Assembly (NCBI GenBank): GCA_035655155.1
Contig: DASRVH010000041.1
Coordinates: 1 to 48,995 of the forward strand
From: Lentisalinibacter sp035655155
GTDB taxonomy: Bacteria > Pseudomonadota > Gammaproteobacteria > Steroidobacterales > Woeseiaceae
Direction: 5' to 3'
DNA length: 48,995 bases
The notes under the pieces are model-generated. The model ran no database searches and was not told where the DNA came from. It was given only the letters and a program-made list of their open reading frames with translations. A program made the translations under genes and the position numbers. Within the stretch, counting starts at the first letter, position 1. Each line of letters starts with the position of its first letter. Of this stretch, positions 1 to 8,633 are shown piece after piece.

Positions 1-581
1 CGGTCATCAACCCCATCACCGACGACGCCGCGTTCAACGGCTCCATCGGGCTGCCCATCTCCTCGACCGAGGTCAGCATCCGCGACGACAAGGGCGACGA
101 GCTGCCCATCGGCGAGGTCGGAGAGATCTGCATCCGCGGCCCCCAGGTGATGGAAGGCTACTGGAACCACCCGGAGGAGACCGAGAAAGTGATGCTCGAG
201 GGAGGCTGGTTCCGCACGGGCGATATGGGCCGCATGGACGACCGCGGCTACGTCTACATCGAGGACCGCAAGAAGGACATGATCCTGGTCTCCGGCTTCA
301 ACGTGTACCCGAACGAGATCGAGGAGGTGATCGCCGACATGGACGGCGTGCTCGAGGTGGCGGCGGTCGGCCAGCCCGACGAGCGTGCGGGCGAGGTGGT
401 GAAGGTGTTCGTGGTGCGCAAGGACCCGGCGCTGACCGAGAAGGCCGTCATCGACCACTGCCGGGAGAACCTGACGGGTTACAAGGTGCCGAAGGTGGTC
501 GAGTTCCGCAACGAGCTGCCGAAGACCAACGTGGGCAAGATACTCCGGCGCGCGCTCCGCGACGAAGAGCAAGAAGCCTAG
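1..581 (+). CDS. fadD: Long-chain acyl-CoA synthetase, C-terminal part (5' end outside window)
   Basis: This is the last 192 residues of an adenylate-forming ligase, read in the frame beginning at base 3. It activates fatty acids to acyl-CoA with ATP. Visible motifs are TGDMGRMDDRGY (the conserved Asp and Arg region), KDMILVSGFNVYPNEIE (hinge and C-domain core) and the C-terminal catalytic lysine in NVGKILRR. The ending PKTNVGKILRRALRDE closely resembles the E. coli FadD C-terminus, so FadD is preferred over a generic AMP ligase. The gene is convergent with the DUF445 gene, with only 27 bases between the stops. Confidence 0.88.
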   Translation, partial: VINPITDDAAFNGSIGLPISSTEVSIRDDKGDELPIGEVGEICIRGPQVMEGYWNHPEETEKVMLEGGWFRTGDMGRMDDRGYVYIEDRKKDMILVSGFNVYPNEIEEVIADMDGVLEVAAVGQPDERAGEVVKVFVVRKDPALTEKAVIDHCRENLTGYKVPKVVEFRNELPKTNVGKILRRALRDEEQEA

Positions 582-587
582 CAACAG

Positions 588-603
588 GCGCCACCGTCGG
601 CGC
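588..603. terminator. Weak hairpin between convergent fadD and DUF445 genes
   Basis: GCGCC and GGCGC arms of 5 bp enclose a 6-base loop in the 27-base gap between two convergent stops. There is no T-run on the plus strand, so it is at best a weak terminator. Confidence 0.25.
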
Positions 604-608
604 GGATT

Positions 609-1871
609 TCAGCTGACGAACTGCCAGAGCGTGTAGAGGGTCAGCCCGACGAGCCCGCCCACCAGCGTGCCGTTGATGCGGATGAACTGCAGGTCGCGCC
701 CGACGTGCAGCTCGATGCGCCGGGCGGTCGCCTCGGCGTCCCAGCCGGAGATCGTCTCGCTGATGATCGAGGAGATGTTGGTCCGGTAGCGGGTGACCAT
801 GTAGAGCAGGGTGTCCCGGAACCAGCTGTCCAGCTCCAGGCGCAGCCCCGGGTTGGCCGCCAGCGTGTCTCCCGCGCCGGCCAGCGATTCGGCGATGCGC
901 CGGCGCATGCCCGATTCCGGATCGGCCGCCTCCTCTTCCAGGAACCGGTTCACGTCGGCCACCACGCCGGAGAGGTAGCGCTTCAGCGACGGGTGTTTCA
1001 GCAGCCGGTGCTTGATCTCCTCGCCGCGCTCGATCAGTGCCTCGTCGGTCTTCAGCGAGGCCACCAGCTCCTCCAGCGTGCGGCGCAGACGCTGGCGGGC
1101 CTCGGTATCCGTGTCGCTGGCGGTGATGCCGGTGAGCACTTCCTCGATCTCGGCGACCATGCGGCGGTAGATCTGCTCGTCGACGAAATTGGGCAGCCAC
1201 CAGGGCGTGCGCTCGCCGATGTGCTGGCGCAGCTGAAGCCGGTTCTCGTCGAGCTGGGTGCGGGCGAGGCCCACCAGGCCGTTTATCACCGTCTGGTCCG
1301 GGTCCTGCAGGAGCAGCAGGTCCAGCAGCTGGCCCACGGTCGGCGTCAGCCGCGTCTCGCTGAGTGCGCGCTGCAGGTTGGATTTGACCAGGTCGCGCAG
1401 CAGGCGGTTGTCGGTGCTGGCGAGTACCCGGCCGAGTATCACCGACAGGTCCTGGGTGAGCCGGTCGGCGTTGCCGGGGGTGGCGAGCCAGCGGCCCATG
1501 CCGTGGGCGAAGTCCGCCTTCTCGAGCCGCGGCGCCAGCGCTTCGGCGGTCAGAAAATGGGTCTCCACGAAACCGGCCAGGCTCGCGCCGATGTCGTCCT
1601 TGCGCCGGGAGATGATCGCCGTGTGCGGAATGGGCAGGCCGAGCGGATGGCGGAACAGCGCCGTGACCGCGAACCAGTCGGCCAGGGCGCCCACGGTCGC
1701 CGCCTCGGCGAAGGCGCGCACGTAGCCCAGCCACGGGTAGTGCTCCTCGCCGAAGCCCGTGACGACGTACAGGACCACCATGGCCACCAGCAGGCCGGCG
1801 GCCACCTGCTTCATGCGGCGCAGGCGCTCGGCACGCAGCGCGTCGAGACCGTCTGACAGCGTCGCTTCCAT
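609..1871 (-). CDS. DUF445 family membrane protein (YjiN-like)
   Basis: The 420-residue protein matches the DUF445 family, whose function is not established. The family signature GALADWFAVTALFRHPLGLP is present near residue 65, followed by a long charged, mostly helical region. There is one hydrophobic segment near the N-terminus (about residues 22-40) and one at the very C-terminus (LVGGLVGLTLYTLWQF). That suggests a protein anchored at both ends with a large soluble middle. The gene lies 70 bases downstream of hemE on the same strand and may be read through from it. The family call is firm; the role is unknown. Confidence 0.85.
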   Translation of the reverse strand: MEATLSDGLDALRAERLRRMKQVAAGLLVAMVVLYVVTGFGEEHYPWLGYVRAFAEAATVGALADWFAVTALFRHPLGLPIPHTAIISRRKDDIGASLAGFVETHFLTAEALAPRLEKADFAHGMGRWLATPGNADRLTQDLSVILGRVLASTDNRLLRDLVKSNLQRALSETRLTPTVGQLLDLLLLQDPDQTVINGLVGLARTQLDENRLQLRQHIGERTPWWLPNFVDEQIYRRMVAEIEEVLTGITASDTDTEARQRLRRTLEELVASLKTDEALIERGEEIKHRLLKHPSLKRYLSGVVADVNRFLEEEAADPESGMRRRIAESLAGAGDTLAANPGLRLELDSWFRDTLLYMVTRYRTNISSIISETISGWDAEATARRIELHVGRDLQFIRINGTLVGGLVGLTLYTLWQFVS

Positions 1872-1941
1872 GGCTTTTCCGCGCCCGGCTCAGGGCCCGC
1901 GGTATCCCTGCCGCGGCGGCCCTCCCGTCAGGACTCCGCGT

Positions 1942-3003
1942 TCAGTGGTATTGGGGGCTCAGCCTGTGCACGGCTTCCAGCATGGCACTGACGTGCTCCG
2001 GATCGATGTCCGGGTGGATGCCGTGGCCCAGGTTGAACACGTGGCCGGGGCCTTTGCCGTAGCTGGCCAGGACGCCGGCCACCGCCTCGGCGATCGCCTC
2101 GGGCCCGGCGTAGAGCATGGACGGATCCAGGTTGCCCTGCAGCGCCACCTTGTCGCCGGTATAGCGGCGCGCGTCGGCGAGGTCCGTGGTCCAGTCCACG
2201 CCGAGGCCGTCGCAGCCCGTCTCCGCCATGTCGGCGAGGAGCGGCCCGGCGTTCTTCGTGAACAGCACCACCGGGACGCGGCGGCCGTCCTGCTCGCGCT
2301 CGAGGCCGTCCATCACCCGCTGCATGGCCGCCAGCGAGAACCGCCGGTAGGTATCCGGCGTCAGCACGCCGCCCCAGGTATCGAAGATCATCACCGCCTG
2401 GGCGCCGGCCCGGATCTGGGCGTTCAGGTAGTCCCGGGTGGTGTCGGCGAGTTTGTTCAGCATCAGCTCCATCAGATCGGGACGGTCGTAGAGCAGGCCC
2501 TTGATGCGGCCGAAGTTCTTGCTGCTGCCGCCCTCGACCATGTACGTGGCCACCGTCCAGGGGCTGCCGGAGAAACCGATCAGCGGCACCCGGCCGGCCA
2601 GCTCCCGGCGGATCACCCGGACGGCGTCGATGACGTAGCCGAGTTTCTCCGCGATGTCCGGCACAGCCAGCTGCTCGATCTGGGCGGGCGTGCGCACCGG
2701 GTGCTCGAACTTCGGCCCCTCGCCGGTCTCGAAATACAGGCCGCAGCCCATGGCATCCGGCACCGTCAGGATGTCGGAGAACAGGATGGCGGCATCCAGC
2801 GGGTAGCGCTCCAGCGGCTGCAGCGTCACCTCGCAGGCCAGATCCGGGTTCGAGCACAGGGCCATGAAATCCCCGGCCTGCGCTCGCGTGGCGCGGTACT
2901 CGGGCAGATAACGGCCGGCCTGGCGCATCATCCACACCGGCGTGCGCGGCACGGGCTCGCGCAGCAGCGCGCGTAGCAAGAGGTCGTTTTCCAGTTCGCT
3001 CAT
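1942..3003 (-). CDS. hemE: Uroporphyrinogen III decarboxylase
   Basis: This cytoplasmic enzyme of haem synthesis removes four acetate carboxyls from uroporphyrinogen III to give coproporphyrinogen III. At 353 residues it has the family's normal length. Visible signatures are PVWMMRQAGRYLPEYR near residues 21-36 (substrate-binding Arg pair) and GFSGSPWTVATYMVEGGSSK in the middle. It starts 4 bases after the pyrF stop, so the two are almost certainly co-transcribed. A hemE next to aroB and the pil genes is a common gammaproteobacterial arrangement. Confidence 0.96.
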   Translation of the reverse strand: MSELENDLLLRALLREPVPRTPVWMMRQAGRYLPEYRATRAQAGDFMALCSNPDLACEVTLQPLERYPLDAAILFSDILTVPDAMGCGLYFETGEGPKFEHPVRTPAQIEQLAVPDIAEKLGYVIDAVRVIRRELAGRVPLIGFSGSPWTVATYMVEGGSSKNFGRIKGLLYDRPDLMELMLNKLADTTRDYLNAQIRAGAQAVMIFDTWGGVLTPDTYRRFSLAAMQRVMDGLEREQDGRRVPVVLFTKNAGPLLADMAETGCDGLGVDWTTDLADARRYTGDKVALQGNLDPSMLYAGPEAIAEAVAGVLASYGKGPGHVFNLGHGIHPDIDPEHVSAMLEAVHRLSPQYH

Positions 3004-3007
3004 CGAT

Positions 3008-3733
3008 TTACTCCGCCGGAAACAGGCCGGCGATGGTGGTCTGTATGGCTTCGGCGGCCGCCCGCGGGGATTCGGCGTCCCGGATGGGTCGGCCGACGAC
3101 GATGTGGTCGGCGCCGTTGGCGAAAGCCTGCTCGACGCTGACCACCCGCTTCTGGTCGTCCGCGGGGCGGTTGTCGACCGGCCGGATGCCGGGGGTGACC
3201 ACCAGCAGGCGGTTGTCGACGTGCTCGCGCAGCCGCGGCACCTCCAGCCCGGAGGAGATCACGCCGTCGCAGCCGGCCTCGAAGGCGCGCCGGGCGCGGG
3301 AGAGCACCAGCTCTTCCACGTCGCAGTCGAAGCCGAGGTCGTCCAGGTCGCCCCGGTCCAGGCTGGTCAGCACGGTTACCGCCAGCACCTTCAGGTCGCC
3401 CTTGTTCTCGGCGGCGGCCTCCATGATGGACTGGTTGCCGTGCACCGTTGCGAAGGTGGCGCCGCGGGCGGCGAGATTGCGAACGGCCGCGCCGACCGTC
3501 GCCGGGACGTCGAACAGCTTCACGTCCAGGAACACCTTTTTGTCCCGTTCGATCAGCCAGTCGGCCAGCTCGAAGTAACCGCCACTCATCGCGAGTTCCA
3601 GGCCGATCTTGTAGAACGAGACGCTGTCGCCGAGCTCTCCGGCGAGGCGCCGGGCCGCGGCGACGTCCGGCACATCGAGTGCGAATATCAGTCTGTCCCT
3701 GGCTGCTGTGTCTGCGATGCTGTCGTCGCTCAC
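3008..3733 (-). CDS. pyrF: Orotidine 5'-phosphate decarboxylase
   Basis: This enzyme catalyses the last step of UMP synthesis, converting OMP to UMP. The active-site DxKxxD motif appears as DVKLFDVPATV, and the C-terminal phosphate-binding segment as DHIVVGRPI. I chose the GTG at 3733 (241 residues) because a GAGGGG ribosome site lies 5 bases upstream. An upstream in-frame ATG at 3760 would add nine non-conserved residues. The gene follows dgt after a gap of about 70 bases and runs into hemE 4 bases later. Confidence 0.95.
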   Translation of the reverse strand: MSDDSIADTAARDRLIFALDVPDVAAARRLAGELGDSVSFYKIGLELAMSGGYFELADWLIERDKKVFLDVKLFDVPATVGAAVRNLAARGATFATVHGNQSIMEAAAENKGDLKVLAVTVLTSLDRGDLDDLGFDCDVEELVLSRARRAFEAGCDGVISSGLEVPRLREHVDNRLLVVTPGIRPVDNRPADDQKRVVSVEQAFANGADHIVVGRPIRDAESPRAAAEAIQTTIAGLFPAE

Positions 3734-3805
3734 GGTGTCCCCTCGGCTGCGGGCGAGCATTCTATCACCGCTCCGCGCGGCCGGGGCGGCCGCGGCAGGG
3801 GGCGC

Positions 3806-4999
3806 TCAGGTGTTGCCGACGGCCGGGTCGGTGAGCCGCTCGTGCTCCGCAATGGCGTAGCGGTCGGTCATGCCGGCGACGTAGTCCGCCACCACCCGGG
3901 CACGGGCGGCGTCGCCGTGCTCCCGGCCGGCCGAGCGGGCCGCGCTGGCGAACTCGGCGGGCATGAGCCGGGGCTCGTCCATGTAGGCCGCGAACAGGAC
4001 CTCGACGACCCGTCTCGCCTTCAGCGTCATGCCCAGCACCCGGTGATGGCGGTAGAGGTTCGCGTGCAGGAAGCGCTTCAGCGAGAGGTGCTGCTCCCGG
4101 ACCTCGTCGCTGAAGCCCACCAGCGGGCCCTCCTGATCGCGCACCTCGTCGATGCAGCGGGGCTGTGCGGCACGCAGCCGCCCGGCGGTCTCCCGAATGA
4201 GGTCGGTGACCACCCGGTTGATCATGCGCCGGATCACCTCGTGGATCAGGCGGCGGCCGTCCAGTCCGGGATGGCGCGCCAGCACTTCGTCGTGCTGCGC
4301 GGCGAACAGCGGCTCCGCCCGCAGCATCTCCACGCCCAGCAGGCCCGCGCGCAGGCCGTCGTCCACGTCGTGGTTGTTGTAGGCGATCTCGTCGGCGAGA
4401 TTCGCAAGCTGGGCTTCCAGGCCCGGCTGGCGGCGCTCCAGGAAGCGGCGCCCGAGCTCGCCGAGCTGCCGGGCGTGGCGGGCCGAGCAATGCTTCAGGA
4501 TGCCCTCCCGGGTCTCGTACATGAGGTTCAGGCCGGCGAACTCCGCGTACTTCTCCTCCAGCTCGTCGACGACTCGCAGGGATTGCAGGTTGTGCTCGAA
4601 ACCGCCGTAGTCGCGCATGCACTCGTTCAGCGCATCCTGCCCCGCGTGGCCGAAGGGAGTGTGGCCGAGATCGTGGGCCAGGCAGATGGCCTCGGCCAGG
4701 GTCTCGTTGAGGCCGAGGGTGTGCGCCACGCTGCGGGCGATCTGGGCGACCTCCAGCGAGTGGGTCAGCCGCGTGCGGTACAGATCGCCTTCGTGGTTCA
4801 CGAACACCTGGGTCTTGTAGACCAGCCGGCGGAACGCGCTGGCATGGATGATGCGGTCGCGGTCGCGCTGGTACTCGCCGCGGTAGACCGGCGGCGGCTC
4901 GGCGTGGCGCCGGCCCGGGCTCTGCGACTCCCGCGCGGCCCCTGGCAGCAGGCCGTCGTCGGCGCGCTCCAGATCCACGTATTCCATCGCTTCCGACAC
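3806..4999 (-). CDS. dgt: dGTPase-like deoxynucleotide triphosphohydrolase
   Basis: This is a 397-residue HD-superfamily phosphohydrolase that hydrolyses dNTPs to deoxynucleoside and triphosphate. The metal-binding histidines and aspartate are visible: H80 in RLTHSLEVAQ, then AHDLGHTPFGHAG around residues 109-120. The size fits the shorter, broad-specificity dGTPase-like type rather than the longer enterobacterial Dgt, so activity on dGTP alone is not implied. The start lies just 4 bases after the aroB stop, which suggests one transcript aroB-dgt-pyrF-hemE. Confidence 0.9.
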   Translation of the reverse strand: MSEAMEYVDLERADDGLLPGAARESQSPGRRHAEPPPVYRGEYQRDRDRIIHASAFRRLVYKTQVFVNHEGDLYRTRLTHSLEVAQIARSVAHTLGLNETLAEAICLAHDLGHTPFGHAGQDALNECMRDYGGFEHNLQSLRVVDELEEKYAEFAGLNLMYETREGILKHCSARHARQLGELGRRFLERRQPGLEAQLANLADEIAYNNHDVDDGLRAGLLGVEMLRAEPLFAAQHDEVLARHPGLDGRRLIHEVIRRMINRVVTDLIRETAGRLRAAQPRCIDEVRDQEGPLVGFSDEVREQHLSLKRFLHANLYRHHRVLGMTLKARRVVEVLFAAYMDEPRLMPAEFASAARSAGREHGDAARARVVADYVAGMTDRYAIAEHERLTDPAVGNT

Positions 5000-5003
5000 C
5001 CGC

Positions 5004-6086
5004 TCAGCCCGCCCCGACGTCGGCCGGCGCCAGCGCTTCGGCCAGCGCCTGCCCGGAGAAATCCGCGGTCACGTACGCCTCGCCGATACCGCGCAGCAGC
5101 ACCAGCCGCAGGCGTCCGGCCTGTACCTTCTTGTCGAGCTGCATCGCCTCGCGCAGGCGGGCGGCGCCCACCGGCGGCGGCGCCACGGGCAGCCCGGCCG
5201 CCGCGATCAGGTCGCGGATGCGGTCGAGTTCTGCCGCGCCCAGACCGCTGGCGCGGGCCGCCATCAGCAGGCCGGCGGCCACCGCCTCGCCGTGCAGCCA
5301 TTCGCCGTAGCCGGTGACCGACTCGATGGCGTGGCCGAAGGTATGGCCCAGGTTCAGGAGCGCCCGCTGGCCCGCCTCGCGCTCGTCCGCCGCCACGATG
5401 GCGGCCTTCATCTCGCAGCAGCGGCGCACCGCCTGCTGCAGCGCCCTTTTGTCGCGGCGCCGTAGCGCCGTCACGTTGTCCTCGAGCCAGCCGAAGAAGG
5501 CCGCGTCGCCGAGCAGACCGTACTTGATGACCTCGGCAAGACCCGCGGCCAGCTCCCGGTCAGGCAGGGTATCCAGAGTGGCGAGGTCGATCAGCACGAA
5601 GGTCGGCTGATGGAAAGCGCCGATCAGGTTCTTGCCCCGGGCGTGGTTGACGCCGGTCTTGCCGCCCACCGACGAGTCCACCTGGGCCAGCAGCGTGGTG
5701 GGCACCTGGATGAAGTCCACGCCCCGCTGGTAGCAGGCCGCGGCGAAACCGGCCATGTCGCCCACGACGCCGCCGCCCAGCGCCACCACGGTGGTATCCC
5801 GGTTGGCGCGTGCATCCACCAGCGTGTCGATGATCGCGGCCACCTGGCCCAGGTCCTTGTGCGCTTCCCCGTCCGGCAGCACGTGCACGGCGGCCAGCCG
5901 ATCGCCGAGGGCGCGCCGGGCGGCATCGAGATACAGCGGCCCGACCACGTCGTTGGTCACCACCACCGCGTCCGGCCCGCGCAGGCGGCCGGCGAGCGCG
6001 CCGGCCCCGTCGAGCAGGCCCTCGCCGACGACAATCGGGTAGCTTCTCGCGCCAAGCTGGACGGTGAGCGTCTCGGGGTCTGTCAC
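5004..6086 (-). CDS. aroB: 3-dehydroquinate synthase
   Basis: This is the second step of the shikimate pathway: DAHP to 3-dehydroquinate, using NAD and a divalent metal. At 360 residues it has normal length. The NAD-binding ALGGGVVGDMAGF is at about residues 102-114, followed by VPTTLLAQVDSSVGGKTGVN. Metal ligands are expected in AEVIKYG and in LNLGHTFGHAIE, with HGEAV following. It lies downstream of aroK with a 77-base gap, the classical aroK-aroB pairing. Confidence 0.96.
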   Translation of the reverse strand: MTDPETLTVQLGARSYPIVVGEGLLDGAGALAGRLRGPDAVVVTNDVVGPLYLDAARRALGDRLAAVHVLPDGEAHKDLGQVAAIIDTLVDARANRDTTVVALGGGVVGDMAGFAAACYQRGVDFIQVPTTLLAQVDSSVGGKTGVNHARGKNLIGAFHQPTFVLIDLATLDTLPDRELAAGLAEVIKYGLLGDAAFFGWLEDNVTALRRRDKRALQQAVRRCCEMKAAIVAADEREAGQRALLNLGHTFGHAIESVTGYGEWLHGEAVAAGLLMAARASGLGAAELDRIRDLIAAAGLPVAPPPVGAARLREAMQLDKKVQAGRLRLVLLRGIGEAYVTADFSGQALAEALAPADVGAG

Positions 6087-6163
6087 GGACGGCGGCTCCT
6101 GATGCCGGCAGAGCGCCTAAGTTGCCGGGCGCCGGCGGCAGAATCAAGCGCCCTCACGGCCGG

Positions 6164-6673
6164 TCACAGCCGGCTGCGGATATCCTCGACCACGTGGTGC
6201 ACACGACGGCCGTCGGTCTCGATCACCAGGTCGGCGATCTCCCGGTACAGCGGGTCGCGTTCGGCGAACAGGCGGCCGAGGGTCTCTTCCGGATCGCCGG
6301 CGGCCAGCATGGGCCGCTCGCGGCCGCGGCGGGTGCGCTCCAGCTGCTGTGCGACCGTGGCGTGGAGGTAGACCACCGTGCCCCGTGCGGCCAGGTGACG
6401 GCGGTTGTCCGGCTCGCCCACCACGCCGCCGCCGGTGGCCAGCACCAGGTCAGGCCGCGCCGTGAGTTCGTCGACGACCGCCGCCTCGCGCTTGCGGAAA
6501 CCCGCCTCGCCTTCCTTCTCGAAGATGAACGGGATATCGACGCCCGTGCGCCGCTCGATCTCGTCGTCGGTGTCCACGAATTCGAGTTCCAGGGCCCGGG
6601 CCAGCGCGCGGCCGACCGCGGACTTCCCCGCGCCCATGGGGCCTACGAGAAATATCCTGGTCCCGTCACTCAA
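6164..6673 (-). CDS. aroK: Shikimate kinase
   Basis: This kinase phosphorylates shikimate at the 3-OH with ATP. The P-loop GPMGAGKS is at residues 11-18, the shikimate-binding DTDDEIE near 34-40, and the GGGVV substrate motif near 80. The start appears to be TTG at 6673, because no ATG or GTG precedes the conserved core; the ribosome site is weak. In many gammaproteobacteria aroK directly follows pilQ in one operon. Here a large lipoprotein gene and a strong terminator (6694-6717) intervene, so aroK may have its own promoter or depend on read-through. Confidence 0.94.
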   Translation of the reverse strand: MSDGTRIFLVGPMGAGKSAVGRALARALELEFVDTDDEIERRTGVDIPFIFEKEGEAGFRKREAAVVDELTARPDLVLATGGGVVGEPDNRRHLAARGTVVYLHATVAQQLERTRRGRERPMLAAGDPEETLGRLFAERDPLYREIADLVIETDGRRVHHVVEDIRSRL

Positions 6674-6693
6674 GATTGCCGCCCGGAGAGAAG

Positions 6694-6717
6694 AAAGCCG
6701 GCCCGGAGGCCGGCTTT
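6694..6717 (-). terminator. Rho-independent terminator ending the pil-lipoprotein operon
   Basis: Perfect 10-bp arms AAAGCCGGCC and GGCCGGCTTT enclose a 4-base loop. On the minus strand the hairpin is followed by CTTCTCTCC, giving a T-rich tail. It lies 14 bases past the lipoprotein stop and 21 bases before the aroK start, so it separates the pilus operon from the shikimate genes. Confidence 0.78.
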
Positions 6718-6730
6718 CCCGATGCCTCGG

Positions 6731-8596
6731 TCAGAGCGTATCGGCGCAGCTGTTCGACTGGCCGAACGGGCTGGGGTTGCCCGGCGGGTTCGTATTCTGG
6801 TCGGTCACGTCGCTCGCCGCGATCGGCAGCCGGAACTTCGACGTCTCCGTGGTCTCCGTCCCCTGGACCGTCGCCTGGGCGGTGAGGGTCACGTCCACCC
6901 AGCGGGCGAACTCCTGGGGATAGATCACGTCGACGATGCCGAAGCCGTTGGCGTCCGTAGTAAAGGTCCCGCTGCCGGTACTCTGCGCGGCGACCGTGGC
7001 GACGTTGCCGGCCTCCAGCGTGCCATTCCCGTTGTCGTCCTCACTCGGATCGAGTACGCCGTTGCGATTCTCGTCTTCGTCCTCGCAGCCCCCAGGCGTG
7101 GTGACATCCTGGACCCACTGACTCGCGACATTGTCGTAGAACCAGAAGCCCTTGTAGTAGAAATCAGACTGCACTCGCATCTGCACGGTCACGCCTTCTA
7201 CGCCGGCGCCCTGGGAGTCGGTCACCTGGACCGCGTATTCCTTGCGGTACTGGGCCTGGTTCGGCTCGTTGATCTCGTTGCCGGTGCCGAGCGTGATGAA
7301 TACCTCGAGCTGCGCGACGGTGAGGTTCACCGAACCGCTGACCGCCGGCGTATCCCGCACGGTAGCGGTGATGGTGACGCCGTTGCTGGCACTGGTGCTG
7401 GAGCCGGCGGTATAGGAAACGGTGGCCCGGCCCTGGGTGTTGGTGGTCGCCGAGCCGGCGGACAGCGAGCCGCCGGTGACGTCGTCGAGACCGAAGTCCA
7501 CGACCTTGTTGGCCACCAGGTTGCCGGCCGCGTCGCGCACGATAGCGGTGATCGCGCTCTGCTCGCTGGGCGCCACGGTGAACGGGCTGGCCTGCACCTC
7601 GATGCTGTCGGCAGTGGTTGCGACGAACTGGATCTGCACCGTGGTCTCGGTGCCGTCCGGGTTGGTGGCCGTGATCACGGCCGGACCGGCATTGGATGCC
7701 TGCAGGTCCACCGAGGCATCGCCGTTTGCGTCCGTCGTGGCCGAGGCAGCGGACAGCGTGCCGCGGGTGGTGGAGAACGTGACGTTCTCACCGGCCTGGG
7801 CCGTGCCGCCAACGGTCCAGTTGACCGTGACCGTGACCGGCGTATTCAGCGGCACCTGGGTGCCCGAGGCCGGTGCCGTGATGACGAAGGAGTCGTCCGA
7901 GACGGTCAGCGTCACCTCGTCGGTGATCCCGAGCGCCGATGCCGACAAGGTATCCGCACCGGCAGCCGAGGCGGTGACCTGCACCTGGGCCTGGCCGAGG
8001 TTGTCGGTGACCAGCGAGGTGGAGGCGAGCGTGTTGCCATTCGAGGAGGCCACGTCCACGGTCTGACCGGCGATGCCGTCGCCGTTGGAATCGGCCAGCA
8101 CGACACTGTAGGTCGCGCTATCGCCCTGGGCGAGGCTGGCCGGACCCTGCAGCGTGATGGTCGTGCCCACCACGTTGACGTCCACGCTGCTGGTGAGGCC
8201 GTTGACGTCGGCAGACACGGTGATGGTGCGGTTGGTGGGGTCGCCCGCGGTGCCCAGCGAAGCCGTCGCGGTACCGTTCTCCAGCGTGGTGACCTCGTTG
8301 ACCGTCAGGATGCCAGAGGTGGAAGAGAACACCACCGGCTGGTCGGCCATCACCCGGTTGTCCGCGTCGCGGACCAGCGCTGTGATGGTCACCTCCGAAC
8401 CGCCCGCCGAGGGCAGTTGGGGGCTGCTGGTCAGCACCGTGACGCTGGCCGGCGTGGGCTGGTCGGGTCCGGCCCCGCCGCCCGTGCCGCCGCCGCTGCC
8501 GGCGAACGAGTTATCGGTGCCGCCGCTGGAACAGGCGCCGAGCGCGAGCCCCATGAATGCGATCAGCAGTGTCGGCAGAGTCGAGAGTTTTCTCAT
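6731..8596 (-). CDS. Ig-repeat outer-membrane lipoprotein in the pil operon
   Basis: The 621-residue protein has a lipoprotein signal (hydrophobic residues 9-19, lipobox LGAC with Cys22). A Gly-rich linker follows, then about five bacterial Ig-like repeats of about 90-100 residues of the Big_1 (invasin/intimin) style. Repeated landmarks are TAxVRDAxGNxVA at domain starts and TxTxGxAxVxxxA at domain ends. The last domain carries an acidic insert with Asp/Asn-rich, calcium-loop-like spacing and two cysteines that could pair. I chose ATG 8596 (GGGAA upstream) over an upstream TTG at 8611. It begins 37 bases after pilQ and ends at a terminator, so it is the distal gene of pilMNOPQ. It may be a surface adhesin or a secretin accessory; its function is unproved. 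Confidence 0.82.
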   Translation of the reverse strand: MRKLSTLPTLLIAFMGLALGACSSGGTDNSFAGSGGGTGGGAGPDQPTPASVTVLTSSPQLPSAGGSEVTITALVRDADNRVMADQPVVFSSTSGILTVNEVTTLENGTATASLGTAGDPTNRTITVSADVNGLTSSVDVNVVGTTITLQGPASLAQGDSATYSVVLADSNGDGIAGQTVDVASSNGNTLASTSLVTDNLGQAQVQVTASAAGADTLSASALGITDEVTLTVSDDSFVITAPASGTQVPLNTPVTVTVNWTVGGTAQAGENVTFSTTRGTLSAASATTDANGDASVDLQASNAGPAVITATNPDGTETTVQIQFVATTADSIEVQASPFTVAPSEQSAITAIVRDAAGNLVANKVVDFGLDDVTGGSLSAGSATTNTQGRATVSYTAGSSTSASNGVTITATVRDTPAVSGSVNLTVAQLEVFITLGTGNEINEPNQAQYRKEYAVQVTDSQGAGVEGVTVQMRVQSDFYYKGFWFYDNVASQWVQDVTTPGGCEDEDENRNGVLDPSEDDNGNGTLEAGNVATVAAQSTGSGTFTTDANGFGIVDVIYPQEFARWVDVTLTAQATVQGTETTETSKFRLPIAASDVTDQNTNPPGNPSPFGQSNSCADTL

Positions 8597-8633
8597 CGGT
8601 TCGATTCCCAAGCTTTAGGGCGGTCGTGCGCCA

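Noticed and set aside
2942..5317. 791-residue open frame on the plus strand
   Set aside because: Antisense to pyrF, dgt and aroB; shadow frame with no motif.
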